Of a DNA stretch of 64,000 nt, positions 18,271-26,803 are shown piece by piece. The translations under genes and the position numbers were made by a program. How positions within the stretch are numbered: position 1 is the stretch's first letter; each line of letters begins with the position of its first letter. The stretch is from Paracoccus sp. TOH (GTDB lineage Bacteria; Pseudomonadota; Alphaproteobacteria; Rhodobacterales; Rhodobacteraceae). The DNA lies in assembly GCF_030388245.1 (NCBI RefSeq), contig NZ_CP098361.1, positions 929,001 to 993,000 of the forward strand, in the 5' to 3' direction. A model generated the notes under the pieces. It did no database searches. It was given only the letters and a program-made list of their open reading frames with translations, and had not been told where the DNA came from.

Positions 18271-19674
18271 TCAGGCCCGCGGCGCCGATTTCGGCGCGCG
18301 CGAGGGCCGGCGGGCCGGGCGCTTGCGCGCCGCGCCCTGGGCCGGGCGACCGGCCGGGCCGCCGCGTTCGCGGATCTTGGCCGCCTCGAAGGGCTCCTCG
18401 CCGCCGACCACGGCGATCTTGGCCTTCATCGCCTTCTCGATGGCGCGCAGCTCGCCGATCTCGGCCGGGGCGCAGAAGGCGATGGCGCGGCCGTCGCGGC
18501 CGGCGCGGGCGGTGCGGCCGATGCGGTGCACGTAGTTTTCCGGCACGTTGGGCAGGTCGTAGTTATAGACATGCGCCACCTCGGGGATATCGAGGCCGCG
18601 CGCCGCCACGTCGGTCGCGACCAGCACCTTGGTGTCGCCGGCGCGGAAGCCGGCCAGGGCGCGCTCGCGCTGGCCCTGGCTCTTGTTGCCGTGGATCGCC
18701 GCGACCTTGTAGCCCCATTTCTCCAAAAGTTTCGACAGCTTTTCCGAACCGTGCTTGGTGCGGCCGAAGACGATGGCCAGCTCGTCCACATGCTTGGACA
18801 GGTATTCCGCCAGCAGCGTCGCCTTGTCGCCCTGATTGACGAAATGCACGCCCTGGTCGATCTTGGCCGCCGCCTGGCCGGGCGGGTTCACCGCCACGCG
18901 CAGGGGATCGTTCAGGTAGCTGTCGGCCAGCTCCTCCATCAGCTTCGGCATGGTGGCCGAGAACAGCAGCGTCTGGCGCTCGCGCGGCAGCATCTTGGCG
19001 ATGCGGCGCAGCGCGTGGATGAAGCCGATGTCCAGCATCTGGTCGGCCTCGTCCAGCACCAGGTATTTGGTCTGCGACAGGTCCACGGCGCCGCGCTCGA
19101 TCAGGTCGATCAGCCGGCCGGGGGTGGCGATCAGCACGTCGACGCCGCGCTCCAGCCGCTGGGTCTGCACGTTGATCGAGGCGCCACCGACGACGCGGAA
19201 CTGCCGGATCGGCGTGCCGATGGCATAGTTGTCGATGTTCTCGGCGATCTGGGTCGCCAGCTCGCGGGTCGGCGCCAGGATCAGCGCGCGGCAGGTCCGG
19301 GGCTCGGGCTTGCGGCCGATGTTCAGCAGTCGGGTCAGCATCGGCAGGCCGAAGGCGGCCGTCTTGCCGGTGCCGGTCTGGGCCAGGCCCAGCAGGTCGC
19401 GGCCCTCGACGATGCCGGGGATGGATTTTTCCTGGATGGGCGAGGGGGTCTCGATCCCCAGGCCCGGCAGGTTGATCGCCACGCGCGGGTCGATGCCCAT
19501 GCGGGTGAAGGGGGTGTCGATCTCGGGGATGGCGCGGCGGATGAATTTCTCTTCCGGCTCGGCGCGGTGTCGGCGGTGGTTGGTGTTGGGCTTGTCGTTG
19601 CGGACACGCGGCTTGCCGCCCTGCTGGGGGCGGGGATTGCCCGAACGGTTCGGACGGGTGGTCTCGTTGGTCAT
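18271..19674 (-). CDS. DEAD-box ATP-dependent RNA helicase (RhlE-like)
   Basis: The 467-residue helicase has all core motifs in order: Q motif region TPSPIQEKSIP, AQTGTGKT, PTRELA, TPGRLID, DEAD, SAT, then ARGLDIP and HRIGRTARAG in the second RecA domain. Basic low-complexity tails at both ends (N-terminal NRSGNPRPQQGGKPRVRNDK, C-terminal RKRPARRPSRAPKSAPRA) suit RNA binding, as in RhlE/CsdA types. Such helicases assist ribosome assembly or RNA turnover. The start at 19674 follows a GAAAGACG stretch; an upstream in-frame ATG at 19713 cannot be excluded. Confidence 0.9.
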   Translation of the reverse strand: MTNETTRPNRSGNPRPQQGGKPRVRNDKPNTNHRRHRAEPEEKFIRRAIPEIDTPFTRMGIDPRVAINLPGLGIETPSPIQEKSIPGIVEGRDLLGLAQTGTGKTAAFGLPMLTRLLNIGRKPEPRTCRALILAPTRELATQIAENIDNYAIGTPIRQFRVVGGASINVQTQRLERGVDVLIATPGRLIDLIERGAVDLSQTKYLVLDEADQMLDIGFIHALRRIAKMLPRERQTLLFSATMPKLMEELADSYLNDPLRVAVNPPGQAAAKIDQGVHFVNQGDKATLLAEYLSKHVDELAIVFGRTKHGSEKLSKLLEKWGYKVAAIHGNKSQGQRERALAGFRAGDTKVLVATDVAARGLDIPEVAHVYNYDLPNVPENYVHRIGRTARAGRDGRAIAFCAPAEIGELRAIEKAMKAKIAVVGGEEPFEAAKIRERGGPAGRPAQGAARKRPARRPSRAPKSAPRA

Positions 19675-19895
19675 GTCGTCTTTCGGCCAGGTCGCCCGCG
19701 TATCGGCGCGCATGGCTGGGACCGTGCGAAGCGCACGGCTGGTTGCGAGGGGCGGGCGTGGATACGGTGATGCCCGCAGCCTCCCCGCGTGAATGGGAAA
19801 CTGGAAAATCGGTGCCGACCTTGGCGCAGGGGCGCCGGCTACTCACGCGGCAGCGGGCGGCAACGTGTCGCAAATGAGGGTTCGGACGGCGAAAG

Positions 19896-20345
19896 TCAAG
19901 CGCGGTCTGCGGAATCCATCCAGATCGTCACCGGGCCGTCATTGACCAGCGACACTTTCATGTCGGCGCCGAAGGATCCGGTTTCGACCGCCAGGCCCAG
20001 ATCGCGCAACGCCTCGGCAAAGCGCCGATACAGCGCCTCGCCGCGCTCGGGTGCCTCGGCCGAGGAAAAGCCGGGCCGGTTGCCGGTGCGGGTGTCGGCG
20101 GCCAGGGTGAACTGGCTCACCACCAGCACCGCGCCGCCGATATCCTGGACCGAGCGGTTCATCTTGCCGGCGTCGTCGCGGAAGATGCGCAGCTTGGCGA
20201 TGCGTGCGGCCAGCTTCGCGGCGGCGTCGTCCGGGTCGCCCTGCATGGCGCAGACCAGCACCATGAGGCCCGGCCCGATGCGGCCGATGCTGCGGCCCTC
20301 GACCGCGACCTCGGCTTCCGAGACCCTCTGGATCAGCGCCCGCAT
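19896..20345 (-). CDS. dtd: D-aminoacyl-tRNA deacylase
   Basis: Dtd hydrolyses D-amino acids, and glycine, mischarged on tRNA. The 149-residue protein begins [13 protein letters not shown] and has the two diagnostic motifs: SQFTLAADT (residues 77-85) and the Gly-cisPro motif in [11 protein letters not shown] near the C-terminus. It starts one base after the stop of a small membrane protein gene, so the two form an operon. Confidence 0.95.
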   Translation of the reverse strand: MRALIQRVSEAEVAVEGRSIGRIGPGLMVLVCAMQGDPDDAAAKLAARIAKLRIFRDDAGKMNRSVQDIGGAVLVVSQFTLAADTRTGNRPGFSSAEAPERGEALYRRFAEALRDLGLAVETGSFGADMKVSLVNDGPVTIWMDSADRA

Positions 20346-20346
20346 G

Positions 20347-20574
20347 TCACTTGCCCAGCATGATGCCAAGGACGACCAGCATCAGCCCCAGGACCGAGGC
20401 CGCCAGCGCCGCCATGTTCACCGCCACGACCTTGCGCATGGCGGCGCGCATTCCGGCATCGTCGCGGATCCGCGCCTTGGCCCGCGCCGCGGTCAGGATG
20501 CACCAGGCCAGCGCGACCAGCCCGATCGCCGTCAGCGCGGTTCCGCCCCAGATCAGCCCGTCCCAGATCGTCAT
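20347..20574 (-). CDS. Small two-helix membrane protein, unknown function
   Basis: The 75-residue protein has two membrane helices (about residues 5-27, and 51-73 rich in A/L/V) joined by a basic loop ([21 protein letters not shown]). A clear GGAGG lies 7 bases before the ATG at 20574. It is transcribed with dtd. I recognise no named family with confidence. Confidence 0.75.
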   Translation of the reverse strand: MTIWDGLIWGGTALTAIGLVALAWCILTAARAKARIRDDAGMRAAMRKVVAVNMAALAASVLGLMLVVLGIMLGK

Positions 20575-20667
20575 GTTTTCGCCTCCGTCTGCCGCTGACG
20601 GCCTAGCGGCGATTGCACCCGCCCGCAAGACCGCCTAGACCCGCGCCAAAACCCGAAGGAGCGGAAC

Positions 20668-20919
20668 ATGCAGGACGAGAATGCCTATGGCATCGCCGCC
20701 GGCGAGCTGCGTCAGTTCATCGAGCAATACGAGCAGCTCGAGGCGGAAAAGAAGGACGTGACCGAGCAGCAGAAGGAGTTGATGGCCGAGGCCAAGGCGC
20801 GCGGCTACGACACCAAGGTCATGCGCAAGGTCATCGCGCTGCGCAAGCGCGACAAGGACGACATCGCCGAGGAAGAGGCGATCCTGGAAATGTACAAGGC
20901 CGCGCTCGGCATGGCCTGA
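20668..20919 (+). CDS. gapR: GapR-family (DUF2312) nucleoid-associated DNA-binding protein
   Basis: The 83-residue, almost wholly helical, highly charged protein has the family core ELRQFIEQYEQLEAEKKDV and KARGYDTKVMRKVIALRKRD. In Caulobacter, GapR (DUF2312) binds overtwisted AT-rich DNA ahead of replication forks and transcription. The length fits the family. The ribosome binding site is GGAGCGGAAC. It is monocistronic, divergent from the dtd pair and convergent with the next gene. Confidence 0.85.
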   Translation: MQDENAYGIAAGELRQFIEQYEQLEAEKKDVTEQQKELMAEAKARGYDTKVMRKVIALRKRDKDDIAEEEAILEMYKAALGMA

Positions 20920-20987
20920 CGCCGCGAAGGGCGCTTGCAGGCGGGGTCGGGCGACCGGCCCTTTTTCATGCGCGGGTTTTCATGCGC

Positions 20988-21863
20988 TCAGGGGGTGATG
21001 AACTCGATCCCCGGCAGGGCGGCGATCTCGGCCATGTCGGCGTCATAGGCGGCGGTGATGCGGTCGACCAGCTCCTGCGTCCAGCCCGGCAGGTTCAGCT
21101 GCACCTCGATCTGTTCGGGCAGGGCGTGCTTTTGCAGCGCGGCCGAGAAGATCCGCCGCCGGCTCTCGATGGTCAGGCGCTGTTCCTGGGCCAGGGCGTC
21201 GCGGATCATCTTGATCCCGTCCGGATGCAGGATATCGCCCAGGATCTGCAATCCCGCCTTCAGCGGCACATCGCTGGGCATGGTCGAGATGCGGCGCACC
21301 ACCTCGGGCCAGATCAGCGAGGTGTCCTCGTGGCACCAGACCACGATGCGGCGGCCGGGCAGCGCGGCCAGGATGCGGCGCATGGCCGGGGCCCAACGCA
21401 GGCTCATCGGGTCGATGCCGCCCATCACCTCGGCATAGGTGCCGCTGCCTTCCTGCGCCAGCACGAAGGGGATCAGCGTGGCGGGGTTCTTCAGCGCCAT
21501 GAAGAACTCGATCTCGGCGCTGGGAAACAGGTTCGCCAGCGCCGCCATCTTCTCGCCGGCATTGGCATAGAGCCCGTCGGACGAGATGGCCCGCTCGGCC
21601 TTGCCGAGGAAGGTGGGCGTGCTGCAGATGATTCGGTGCGGATCGTCCGATTCCAGGATCGCGTCCAGCATCACCTGTTCCATGTCATCCGTGGCCTGCG
21701 AGCCGTTCAGGGCGCTCAGCGCCTCGCCGAAGACCTCGCGGTGACGGTTCGGCGTGACCGGCTCGATGCCGTTGCGCAGCAGCCAGTCGCGGTTCTGCAA
21801 CAAGGTCTTGACCATGCGGTAGAGATCGGTGCCGTGAACTCCGCAATGAAAGACGACCTGCAT
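20988..21863 (-). CDS. Conserved hypothetical protein, possibly sulfotransferase-like fold
   Basis: The 291-residue soluble protein starts MQVVFHCGVHGTDLYRMVKTLLQNRDWLLRNGIEPV. This resembles the first strand and helix of sulfotransferase-type proteins (HIGxHKTGTT), but the phosphate-binding loop is missing. Further blocks are ICSTPTFLGKAERAI and RIVVWCHEDTSLIWPEVVRRI. I cannot assign a function. The start at 21863 has AGGAG 11 bases upstream; a GTG at 21875 is an alternative. Confidence 0.6.
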   Translation of the reverse strand: MQVVFHCGVHGTDLYRMVKTLLQNRDWLLRNGIEPVTPNRHREVFGEALSALNGSQATDDMEQVMLDAILESDDPHRIICSTPTFLGKAERAISSDGLYANAGEKMAALANLFPSAEIEFFMALKNPATLIPFVLAQEGSGTYAEVMGGIDPMSLRWAPAMRRILAALPGRRIVVWCHEDTSLIWPEVVRRISTMPSDVPLKAGLQILGDILHPDGIKMIRDALAQEQRLTIESRRRIFSAALQKHALPEQIEVQLNLPGWTQELVDRITAAYDADMAEIAALPGIEFITP

Positions 21864-22175
21864 GCTGCCCGCCACTCCTGACTCGTTTTCGGCGGCACAG
21901 TAACCAGCAATGCCGGCCAGGAAAACCTCCTGGTTGAAACTCGGGACGCAAACACCAGATCCGCTGCCGATTGCCGCGAGGTCAAGCGCGCCTTTCGGGA
22001 ATTTTTGCGGATTTTCAATTGTATTGTGTTTCTATCACGCTGTAGTTACCCCGGCGTCAATCGAAAGATCCGCGGCGGGATTGCATGCTGCGGGATATTC
22101 GAAAATATTATTTCAATCATTGCAGGCCACCAGCAATTTATACGAACGCATTTCGACGACCGGGGCAGGGGGAAA
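21864..22175. other. AT-rich divergent intergenic region upstream of luxR
   Basis: About 310 bases without a supported gene. The part from about 22000 to 22145 is clearly richer in A+T than its surroundings (for example TATTCGAAAATATTATTTCA at 22099-22118). It probably holds the promoters of the luxR gene and its divergent neighbour. No lux box or strong palindrome is evident beyond the imperfect GAAAATATTATTTC. Confidence 0.5.
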
Positions 22176-23054
22176 ATGCTGAATGACATACAGACCATCC
22201 TGGCCGCGCGTTCGGCCGAGGCTGTCTGGCGGCACTATGTCGGGCGGCTGGCCGGGCTGGGCTTTCCGCATGTCTCCTATTACGGCGCCCGGCTTCTTGA
22301 AGCCTCGGGCGAGCGGATGATCGACGACAGCATCTTCCTGTCCAGCTATTCGCCGCGGCTGTTCCAGGAAATCCTCGCGCAGGGCGGGTTCGAAAGCGTG
22401 CCGATGTATCGCTGGATGACCCAGAGCACCGGCAGCGAAAGCTGGGCCTGGATGCACCGGCGGCGGCTTGCCGGCCGCCTGACCCGGCTGGAAGAGCGGA
22501 TCATGGACCTGTTCGCCCGGCACGGCCATGCCTCGGGCTATGCGGTCAGCCTCAGCGACAGCGTGCAGCGGGTGCGGGCGGGGGTGCTGCTGAGCGGCGC
22601 GATCGGCATGCGCCAGGACGGGCTGGACGCGGTCTGGCGCCGTTGCGGGCAGGAGGTTGAGGCCCTGACCGGGCTGATGCATCTGCGCCTCTCGACCCTG
22701 CCCTATACGCCGCCCGAGACCATGCTGACCCTGCGCCAGCGCGAAGTGCTCGAACATATCGCCGCCGGCCGCACCACGCCCGAGATCGCCGAGATGCTGG
22801 ACCTGACCCCGGCCACGGTCGAGAAGCACCTGCGGCTGGCGCGCAAGGCGCTGGGGGCCCGGACCACCGCGCAGGCGATCCTGCATGCCGCCTATCGCCG
22901 GCAGATCTTCATCGACCCGGGCGAACCCTGCAACCAGGCGGAAGGCGGCGCCCAGTCCGCCAGATCCGGCGCCGAGCCCTGGCGCTTCCTGTCCTTTGCC
23001 GAGGCGCTGCCCAGGGATCGGGTGGTGCTGGACGCCGGCGAGGGGGAGATCTGA
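22176..23054 (+). CDS. LuxR-family transcriptional regulator (solo), autoinducer-type N-domain
   Basis: The 292-residue protein has an N-terminal domain of the size and place of an autoinducer-binding domain (residues 1 to about 165). A LuxR-type helix-turn-helix follows (LTLRQREVLEHIAAGRTTPEIAEMLDLTPATVEKHLRLARKAL in essence, about 183-226). A 50-residue tail of unknown role ends the protein. The usual W-Y-DP residues of acyl-homoserine-lactone binding are not evident, and there is no luxI in the window, so it is a solo whose ligand is unknown. The start at 22176 has AGGGGGA upstream. Confidence 0.82.
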   Translation: MLNDIQTILAARSAEAVWRHYVGRLAGLGFPHVSYYGARLLEASGERMIDDSIFLSSYSPRLFQEILAQGGFESVPMYRWMTQSTGSESWAWMHRRRLAGRLTRLEERIMDLFARHGHASGYAVSLSDSVQRVRAGVLLSGAIGMRQDGLDAVWRRCGQEVEALTGLMHLRLSTLPYTPPETMLTLRQREVLEHIAAGRTTPEIAEMLDLTPATVEKHLRLARKALGARTTAQAILHAAYRRQIFIDPGEPCNQAEGGAQSARSGAEPWRFLSFAEALPRDRVVLDAGEGEI

Positions 23055-23265
23055 AAACCGGCGGCGCAGGCCGTGCACCCTGCGTACACCGGGCGTACAC
23101 GATCATACGCATGGGAAAGCCCGGCCCGCGCCGGTCCGGCGCAGGGACCGCAGGGGCCGCCGGCCGCATCGCATCCGCCAACCGGACTGCACCGCGAAGC
23201 CTGTCGGGCGCCGATCCGGCGCGACCTCTGGCAATGACGCGGCGATGGGCGAGGAAGGGACAGCC

Positions 23266-23305
23266 GGGACGAACGCGGCGCAAGCGGGACGAACGCGGCG
23301 CGAGC
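23266..23305. repeat. Two-copy 20-bp tandem repeat
   Basis: GGGACGAACGCGGCGCAAGC is followed at once by a second copy differing at one base (A to G near the end). It lies in noncoding DNA just beyond the tsf terminator. Confidence 0.85.
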
Positions 23306-23324
23306 GCCAGGGCCCCGACATGAA

Positions 23325-23349
23325 AACGCCGGCCGCGAGGGCCGGCGTT
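23325..23349 (-). terminator. Intrinsic terminator of rpsB-tsf
   Basis: On the minus strand, AACGCCGGCC and GGCCGGCGTT form a 10-bp stem with a 5-base loop, followed by TTTTC. It lies 24 bases past the tsf stop. Confidence 0.85.
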
Positions 23350-23372
23350 CGTCAGTGCATGGCCCGGAAGGA

Positions 23373-24284
23373 TCAGGCGCCGGCGCGGGTCTTGGCGACC
23401 TCGGCGGCGAAGTCCTCTTCCTTCTTCTCGATGCCTTCGCCGACCATCACCCGGGCATAGCCGGTGATCTCGACGCCGGCTTCTTTCGCGGCCTGCTCGA
23501 CGGTCAGGTCGGGATTGACCACGAAGGGCTGGCCCAGCAGCGTGTTCTCGGCCACGAATTTCTTCATCCGGCCGGGAATGATGTTGTTCTGGATCACGGC
23601 CTCGGGCTTCGGCTTGGCCGAGGCGGCGTTCTCCTCGAGGGCCTTGGCGGTCTGCACTTCCAGCTCGCGCGCCAGCAGCGCCGGGTCCAGCGTGGCTTCC
23701 GACAGCGAGACCGGGTTGGTCGCGGCGATATGCATGGCGAACTGCTTGCCGATGGCCTGCGCCTTCTCGGCGTCGCCCTTCAGCGCGACCAGCACGCCGA
23801 TCTTGCCCAGGCCATCGGCCGCGGCGTTGTGGACGTAGGAGACGACGGTATCGCCTTCCAGCAGGTGCATCCGGCGCAGGGTCATGTTCTCGCCGATGCG
23901 GGCGATGGCGTCGGTCAGCACGTCGGCGACCGGCTTGCCGTTCAGATGCGTGGCGCGCAGCACCTCGACATCGGTGGCGGTTTCCAGCGCGACCTGGGTG
24001 ATCTCGCGCACCAGCTGCTGGAAATCGGCGTTCTTGGCGACGAAGTCGGTTTCCGAGTTGATCTCGACCGCGACGCCGCGGCCGGCATTCACCTGCACCC
24101 CGACCAGACCCTCGGCGGCGACGCGGTCGGCTTTCTTGGCGGCTTTCGCCAGGCCCTTGGTGCGCAGCCAGTCGATGGCGGCTTCCATGTTGCCGTCGGT
24201 CTCGGTCAGCGCCTTCTTGGCGTCCATCATGCCTGCGCCGGTCGTTTCGCGCAGCTCTTTCACCATCGCAGCGGTGATAGCCAT
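23373..24284 (-). CDS. tsf: Translation elongation factor Ts
   Basis: EF-Ts exchanges nucleotide on EF-Tu. The 303-residue protein begins with the UBA-like domain [26 protein letters not shown]. It then has the TDFVAKN motif ([15 protein letters not shown]), both of which contact EF-Tu. The length is normal for alphaproteobacteria. It follows rpsB by 109 bases in the conserved rpsB-tsf operon and is closed by an intrinsic terminator. Confidence 0.98.
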   Translation of the reverse strand: MAITAAMVKELRETTGAGMMDAKKALTETDGNMEAAIDWLRTKGLAKAAKKADRVAAEGLVGVQVNAGRGVAVEINSETDFVAKNADFQQLVREITQVALETATDVEVLRATHLNGKPVADVLTDAIARIGENMTLRRMHLLEGDTVVSYVHNAAADGLGKIGVLVALKGDAEKAQAIGKQFAMHIAATNPVSLSEATLDPALLARELEVQTAKALEENAASAKPKPEAVIQNNIIPGRMKKFVAENTLLGQPFVVNPDLTVEQAAKEAGVEITGYARVMVGEGIEKKEEDFAAEVAKTRAGA

Positions 24285-24393
24285 CCGGGTGTCTCCTTGC
24301 TTTTCAATGCGTCAGGCGGGGCTTATCCCCGCCTGATGACTGTTCCGTAAATCCCCGCAGGGGGTGGCGGGCCCGTGGCGCGGGCCCCGCCGA

Positions 24394-25173
24394 TCAGGCT
24401 TCGGCGGCTTCTTCGGTGGCCTCGCCGGCCAGCTCTTCCTCGACGCCGGCTTCCAGCGCGCCCAGGTCCACGCCGGCAGCGCCCATCTGCGCGGTCATGC
24501 CGTCCAGCGCGGCGCGCGAGGCCAGGTCGCAATACAGCGCGATGGCGCGGGCGGCGTCGTCGTTGCCCGGGATGATGTAGTCAACGCCCTTGGGCGAGCA
24601 GTTGGTGTCGACCACGGCGACGACCGGGATGCCCAGCTTCTTGGCTTCCAGGATGGCCAGGTCTTCCTTGTTCACGTCGATGACGAACAGCAGGTCGGGC
24701 AGGCCGCCCATCTCGCGGATGCCGCCCAGCGAGGCCTGCAGCTTGGCCTGCTCGCGTTCCATCTGCAGCCGTTCTTTCTTGGTCAGGCCCTCGGCGCCCG
24801 AGGACAGCGTCTCGTCGAGCGCTTTCAGGCGCTGGATCGACTGCGAGACGGTCTTCCAGTTGGTCAGCGTGCCGCCCAGCCAGCGGTGGTTCATGTAATA
24901 CTGGGCCGATTTTTCGGCGGCTTCGGCGATGGCCTTCTGGGCCTGACGCTTGGTGCCGACGAACAGGACGCGGCCGCCCTTGGCGACGGTGTCGCGCACG
25001 ATCTGCAGCGCCGCGTCCAGCATCGGCACGGTCTGGGTCAGGTCGAAAATGTGAATGCCGTTGCGTTCACCATAGATGAACTCGGCCATGCGGGGGTTCC
25101 AGCGCTGGGTCTGGTGGCCGTAATGAACGCCAGCTTCAAGCAGCTGACGCATGGAGAAATCGGGAAGCGCCAT
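24394..25173 (-). CDS. rpsB: 30S ribosomal protein S2
   Basis: S2 is a late-binding protein of the small ribosomal subunit. The 259-residue protein shows the family signature [22 protein letters not shown], then [17 protein letters not shown] and the segment [27 protein letters not shown]. The acidic alanine-rich tail ([15 protein letters not shown]) is usual in Rhodobacterales. GGAAAGGAC precedes the ATG. The leader from the likely promoter is about 105 bases long, where autoregulation by S2 would be expected from other bacteria. Confidence 0.98.
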   Translation of the reverse strand: MALPDFSMRQLLEAGVHYGHQTQRWNPRMAEFIYGERNGIHIFDLTQTVPMLDAALQIVRDTVAKGGRVLFVGTKRQAQKAIAEAAEKSAQYYMNHRWLGGTLTNWKTVSQSIQRLKALDETLSSGAEGLTKKERLQMEREQAKLQASLGGIREMGGLPDLLFVIDVNKEDLAILEAKKLGIPVVAVVDTNCSPKGVDYIIPGNDDAARAIALYCDLASRAALDGMTAQMGAAGVDLGALEAGVEEELAGEATEEAAEA

Positions 25174-25527
25174 GTCATGTCCTTTCCGGTTTGCGCCTTG
25201 GCGGGGCTTTCAGGGGCTTACCCCAACCGGTGGACCGTCGAAGGATGTCTCCCTCCGGGGCCCGACCCCGCCTGTGAAGTGCGCGCGACATAGTCCCTTC
25301 CGGCAGAGAATGCAAGCACTTTGGCGCGAAGGCCGCCGCGGCGCCCGGCCCGCGCCGGGCAGGGTCGGACGGAAACCGGAATCCGTTGCCCGTCAACCTG
25401 GCCTTAACCTCTCTGCGCCATGCTGGCGCCGGAACGGGGGATACCAGCCGGAGATATGCCGCATGAGTGCAGGAAGATCCAGAGACAAGCGCCGGATTCG
25501 CGGCCCGAGGCACGGGCCGGGGCGGAC
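25174..25527. other. Divergent region between rpsB and the receiver-domain gene
   Basis: No supported gene. It holds the rpsB leader (25174 to about 25280) and its likely promoter (25287-25315). Further on, a TTAACC at 25404-25409 and a possible GGAG at 25447-25450 belong to the rightward side. A 38-codon arginine/tryptophan-rich frame starting at 25463 is made largely by the 12-bp repeats and is not called. Confidence 0.5.
25287..25315 (-). promoter_or_regulatory. Likely promoter of rpsB-tsf
   Basis: On the minus strand, TTGCAT and TATGTC are separated by 17 bases, about 115 bases before the rpsB start. The TTG of the -35 and TAT of the -10 fit Rhodobacterales housekeeping promoters. Confidence 0.5.
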
Positions 25528-25569
25528 GTGGACGCGGACGTGGACGCGGGCGTGGACGCGGGCGCGGGC
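25528..25569. repeat. 12-bp tandem repeat (three and a half copies)
   Basis: Units GTGGACGCGGAC, GTGGACGCGGGC, GTGGACGCGGGC and a half unit GCGGGC run directly into the ATG at 25570. In the frame of the receiver gene they encode VDAD/VDAG repeats. Confidence 0.9.
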
Positions 25570-25935
25570 ATGGCGCTGACGGTGCTGGTCCTGCATGCCA
25601 GCGCCGATCTGCGCGAACGCACCGCGGGGGCGCTGCGCCAGGCGGGCATGGCGGTCGCGCTTTCCGGCGACGGCAGCGAGGGGCTGGCGCTGCTGCAGGA
25701 CCGCCGGGTCGATGCGATCATCACCGGGATCGCCTTGCCCGGGCTGGACGGCTTCGGCTTCATCGAGGCGGTGCGGCGGCAGGAGCGATTGCGGGCGGTG
25801 CCGATTCTGGTGCTTTCGACGGCGACGCTGCCGGAGCTGAAAAGCCGGGCGCGCAATGCCGGCGCCGCCGGCTGGCTGCCGCAGCCTTTCGACGCGCGCC
25901 AGCTGGTGGCGAGCGTCCGGGCGGTCACCGGATGA
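25570..25935 (+). CDS. Degenerate (pseudo-) response regulator receiver domain protein
   Basis: From the ATG at 25570 the product is 121 residues, exactly one CheY-like domain. The fold is plain: VLVLHASADLRERTAGALRQ, ITGIALPGLDGFGFIEAVRR, PILVLSTAT, GAAGWLPQPFDARQLVASVR. However, the phosphoacceptor aspartate is Gly53 (TGIALPGLDG), the N-terminal acid pair is His9-Ala10, and the conserved lysine is Gln105. Phosphorylation is therefore unlikely. In-frame starts at 25420 or 25456 would add a repeat-derived tail of up to 50 residues, and none has a convincing ribosome binding site. The partner is unknown. Confidence 0.75.
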   Translation: MALTVLVLHASADLRERTAGALRQAGMAVALSGDGSEGLALLQDRRVDAIITGIALPGLDGFGFIEAVRRQERLRAVPILVLSTATLPELKSRARNAGAAGWLPQPFDARQLVASVRAVTG

Positions 25936-25994
25936 GGGCGGCGGCCAGCCCGCGCTTGCGCCCGCCCGCTCCAGAGGCTATCGGAATGGAAAAG

Positions 25995-26070
25995 GCCGGT
26001 TTAGCTCAGCTGGTAGAGCAGCTGATTTGTAATCAGAAGGTCGCGGGTTCGATTCCTGCAACCGGCACCA
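25995..26070 (+). tRNA. tRNA-Thr (anticodon TGT)
   Basis: The sequence folds as a full cloverleaf: acceptor GCCGGTT/AACCGGC, D-arm TAGCTCAGCTGGTAGAGCA, anticodon loop TTTGTAA with TGT, T-arm GCGGGTTCGATTCCTGC. The CCA end is encoded at 26068-26070. Confidence 0.97.
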
Positions 26071-26218
26071 TGATCCAGCAAGGCGGGCCGTCGTCCGGGG
26101 CTGGCAGCCGGCATCGCTTCCGGCCCGCGACGATCCGGGCCGCAAGGGCCTGCCGGGCCGGTGCCGCCCAAGTCGAAATCGCCCGAGTCGAAAACGCCCG
26201 CGCCGAAATCGAGGACCC

Positions 26219-26803
26219 ATGCCCTTCACCATCGCCATCGACGGACCCGCGGCTTCGGGCAAGGGCACCATCGCCCGGGCGCTGGCCCGGCAGTTCGGCT
26301 TTGCCCATCTCGATACCGGGCTGCTTTACCGCGCCGTCGGTGCCAAGCGCGGCGATCCCGTGGCCGCGGCCCGCAGCCTGGCGCCCGAGGATCTGGCCCG
26401 CGACGACCTGCGCAGCGCCGAGGCCGGACAGGCCGCCAGCCGCGTCGCCGCCATCCCCGAGGTGCGGGCCGCGCTGGTCGAGTTCCAGCGCCGCTTCGCC
26501 CGCTCCGAGCCGGGGGCGGTGCTGGACGGGCGCGACATCGGCACGGTGATCTGCCCCGGGGCCGAGCTGAAGCTCTACGTCACCGCCAGCGACGAGATCC
26601 GCGCCCGCCGCCGGGCGCTGGAACTGGGCGCCGACGAGGCGCGCATCCTGGCCGAGCTGCGCGAGCGCGACGCCCGCGACGCCGCCCGCGACGTGGCGCC
26701 GATGCGTCCGGCCGCGGATGCGCTGCTGTTCGACACCAGCGAAATGAGCATCGAGGAAGCGGTGGCCCGCGCCATCGCCTGCGCCAGGGAGGCAGGGGCA
26801 TGA
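26219..26803 (+). CDS. cmk: (d)CMP kinase
   Basis: Cytidylate kinase phosphorylates CMP and dCMP. The 194-residue protein has the P-loop in [17 protein letters not shown], the substrate motif [25 protein letters not shown] and the lid [16 protein letters not shown]. It is slightly shorter than E. coli Cmk (about 227), as usual in alphaproteobacteria. GAGGA lies 4 bases before the ATG. Its usual neighbour aroA is absent; a tRNA-Thr lies upstream. Its stop overlaps the next start (ATGA), while rpsA comes one gene later, so the common cmk-rpsA order is interrupted. Confidence 0.94.
   Translation: MPFTIAIDGPAASGKGTIARALARQFGFAHLDTGLLYRAVGAKRGDPVAAARSLAPEDLARDDLRSAEAGQAASRVAAIPEVRAALVEFQRRFARSEPGAVLDGRDIGTVICPGAELKLYVTASDEIRARRRALELGADEARILAELRERDARDAARDVAPMRPAADALLFDTSEMSIEEAVARAIACAREAGA

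Larger units (their letters stand above)
23055..23372. other. Gene-free region between luxR and tsf with several short repeats
   Basis: No supported gene. It contains two CGTACAC copies 11 bases apart (23083-23089, 23094-23100) flanked by TGCGTA (23081-23086) and TACGCA (23106-23111), then a 20-base tandem repeat (23266-23305), then the tsf terminator. Short antisense reading frames here have arginine/proline-rich compositions typical of noncoding GC-rich DNA. Confidence 0.5.

Noticed and set aside
22005..22175. N-terminal extension of the LuxR protein by 57 codons
   Set aside because: The extension is encoded by AT-rich noncoding-like DNA, and a strong AGGGGGA precedes the ATG at 22176.
25463..25579. 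38-codon W/R-rich frame (MSAGRSRDKRR...TWTRAW) upstream of the receiver gene
   Set aside because: Although a GGAG lies upstream, most of the sequence is produced by the 12-bp tandem repeat, and nothing else supports translation.
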